A stretch of DNA of 64,000 bases from Anoplopoma fimbria (taxonomy: Eukaryota; Chordata; Actinopteri; Perciformes; Anoplopomatidae). The stretch covers positions 18,117,624-18,181,623 of the forward strand of contig NC_072464.1 of assembly GCF_027596085.1 (NCBI RefSeq), written 5' to 3'. How positions within the stretch are numbered: position 1 is the first letter of the stretch; the number at the start of each line of letters is the position of its first letter. The notes under the pieces are model-generated. The model searched no databases and was not told the DNA's origin. It was given only the letters and a program-made list of their open reading frames with translations. The position numbers were made by a program, and so were the translations under genes. Positions 61,716-64,000 of the stretch are shown here, piece after piece.

Positions 61716-64000
61716 TGTTAAGCTTATCTGATGTGTAAAGAGTTGCTAACCTTTACTGCACAAACGCCCCTGAAAGCTTCTGTGATTACTGTACTGTACT
61801 GTGGAATTAGTGACAGTGAAAGTCAGAAGGGCGAGTGGGTCTTAGAATCAGTGCCTGCACCAAAAGATAATATTTTCTCTCTTGTTGAAACAGAAATTAA
61901 TTTCAACCATACCCATGAGCACCTAACCTCCAGCTTCCGTTTCTGAAGCATGAAGCACATTTAGCGGACTCGTGTAAATAGAATAGTATTTTCTTACTGA
62001 GTAGAGTAACAGTGTTGCTCAGATGTGTTACTCATCGGCCCTCTGGCTCATGAGGCTGTGCACACTCTCATGTGCCCACACACTCACAAACAAACAAACA
62101 AACAAACAAACAGTGAACGTCTTTTGATGATTTCTAGACAACTGGCCTCCGAATTCAGAAACAAGCTATCGACCGCACTCAACTCTCCAGCTGAGAGGAA
62201 CTTGAAATGAAAGCGAAAGGAACTGTAAAAAGAGTCCTGTATGAGTCATAGTGCCTGAATACATTTGTGTGTGCACATGTCCACGCATGTATGTAATCCT
62301 TACATTTTCAGCTATAACAGGTGGGGGTGCTTTTTAGTGGATAGAAAGCACAGAGTGGGAGAGAGACAGAGAATTGAATGAAAGTACCACAGAAGCTGAA
62401 AGTCAAAGGCATATGGCTGTTTTTTTGTGACGGCACGCGGTGCAAACTCCTGGGCAATGTGCAACACAAAGCACTGACGAAGTGTCATTTTCACACCTCG
62501 TTGTATGAAGGCACTCCCCTTTCATCTGATTAACTGAAGGTCTGTTATCCAGCTGCAGACTCTAATTGGCAGCCCTAATTAGAGTCAGGCACATTGTCAA
62601 GCTGCAATTATGCACGTCAGATCCACTGGCTAAATTTGTGCGAACAGCACCAGACTGTTGCTGGAAATAAAGAAAAAACCAAAAACACCTGTGCTTTTGT
62701 CCACACCATTCTTCACACTACACTCATGCAGTGTAAATCAACACAAGGGTTGGAGACTGAACCTTTGTAAACAATCATACATTTCCACGCAAAATTGTAC
62801 AACAATGTATTTTCACAAAATCTATTAGCAGTGTGTGTTTTTTAAACCAAAATTCAACGACAACTAATGTCATCAAACGTCTCTGCTGTCCTCTGTATAG
62901 TTTCTGTTTGATTAACCTCTTTTAATCCATTTCGAATTACACCCACCCATTTAACCCCCCAGGAATGCAATGTTTAAGCTGCATTAGTTATAATGACACA
63001 GTGTATTCCATTTTCAATCTGGTCTGTATTCATATTCTGATATTTAGCCACTAAGTCTTCTAATCATCTCTATCAGTATGCTCTCAGTTTCATGCAGTTT
63101 AATTTATTTTCCCTTCTTTCTCACACTATCACATTTTAACAGATTTATATTTTAGTGGAAGGAATGCAAATGAAGCCAGGGTCTGAACAGCCGGGTTTGC
63201 TGTTATCGTCACAAGCCGCGAAGAAATTCTGCGAATGCAATTAGCTGCGCTGCCAATGCAATGGTACATGTAATCTTTAAGTCTTTAATTAGATCAGATT
63301 ACATGTCCCTTTGAATTATGTGATTTTTACATGTTGGGACTTGATGTTTACTCCACGTGATGGTGAGGATGTGTGTGTTTGTATGCATACTGAGCACGGT
63401 TTTATCACTGTGTTGTCACGTGTAAACACATTATGTAATGCATCGCTCAGTTCATCAGGTTGAGAGAAACCATAAGGAGAGAATGACTGAAAAAAATGGA
63501 AGGATGTTTTGGAGTCTGTGTGATAGATAAGAGACAATGAGCTGCTCAACGTTCTTATCTCGGCGCCCAGTTATGTCACGTGGAAAACTGTGTGCATTGG
63601 AAGACATTAGAAGATAGCAGTGTTAGATCTAGGTCTGCGTTGCATTTCAGAGGAGTTGAAAAGTCAAGAAGCAATAGAAACGATAATGAGGGATAGCTTT
63701 AGAACAATTCCTCTCCATTTAGAGCGGTCTAACAAATTTAAGTCGCCTTAGGTGATTGCAAAGTCGCCAACAAAGTGTATAGACTTTATTTCCTGCTTAC
63801 ACAAAATGTATAAATTTGACATTTCAATGCTAAGACTAACCATGGAGATTTAAAATATTATGCTTTATTTATTTGTAAGTATGAGTGGCACGAGTGTTAC
63901 AAAACTCATTATCTATTGCAGGGGAGTTTAACATTTCAAATATACATAAACCGGTGCAACTCCTCTCTTTTTTTTTATTGTGATGACATCATTATTCTTT

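Overview
This is a vertebrate, almost certainly teleost fish, nuclear genome segment. Genes are split by GT-AG introns. The interspersed repeats are typical of fish: Tc1-like transposons, a tRNA-derived SINE with a conserved central core, a dispersed element carrying a CTCF-like motif, and long (TG)n tracts. The gene order rabl3 - gtf2e1 - stxbp5l is the same as on human chromosome 3q13, so the block is old and conserved. I saw no prokaryotic, viral or CRISPR content.

Layout. 1-543: last two exons of a granzyme / mast-cell-protease-like serine protease (copy 1, 5' part outside the window). 544-3590: 3' flank, then nested decayed Tc1 transposons. 3594-5092: complete five-exon second copy of the protease. 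5547-9181, minus strand: complete eight-exon rabl3 (Rab-like small GTPase), tail to tail with the protease. 9182-9556: compact bidirectional promoter. 9803-16893, plus strand: gtf2e1 (TFIIE alpha), five coding exons, with an apparent one-base frameshift in the last exon. 17270-33240: about 16 kb with no supportable gene. 33240-34441: long, low-complexity 5' leader and first coding exon of stxbp5l (tomosyn-2). 34442-53061: its intron 1. 53062-53159: coding exon 2, which ends at a perfect U12-type (minor spliceosome) donor. 53160-64000: intron 2, running off the window.

How the genes relate. The neighbours do not form one pathway: an immune-type secreted protease, a small GTPase, a general transcription factor and a synaptic exocytosis regulator. 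Two arrangements matter. rabl3 and gtf2e1 are divergent housekeeping genes sharing one short promoter with ETS and CCAAT motifs. rabl3 and the protease converge so tightly that the tandem duplication of the protease carried along a fragment of the final rabl3 exon. The most notable observations are that duplication breakpoint, the unusual predicted S1 pocket of the protease, the gtf2e1 frameshift, the U12 donor in stxbp5l, and several homeodomain- or RFX-like non-coding clusters. I do not see an undescribed multi-gene system here.
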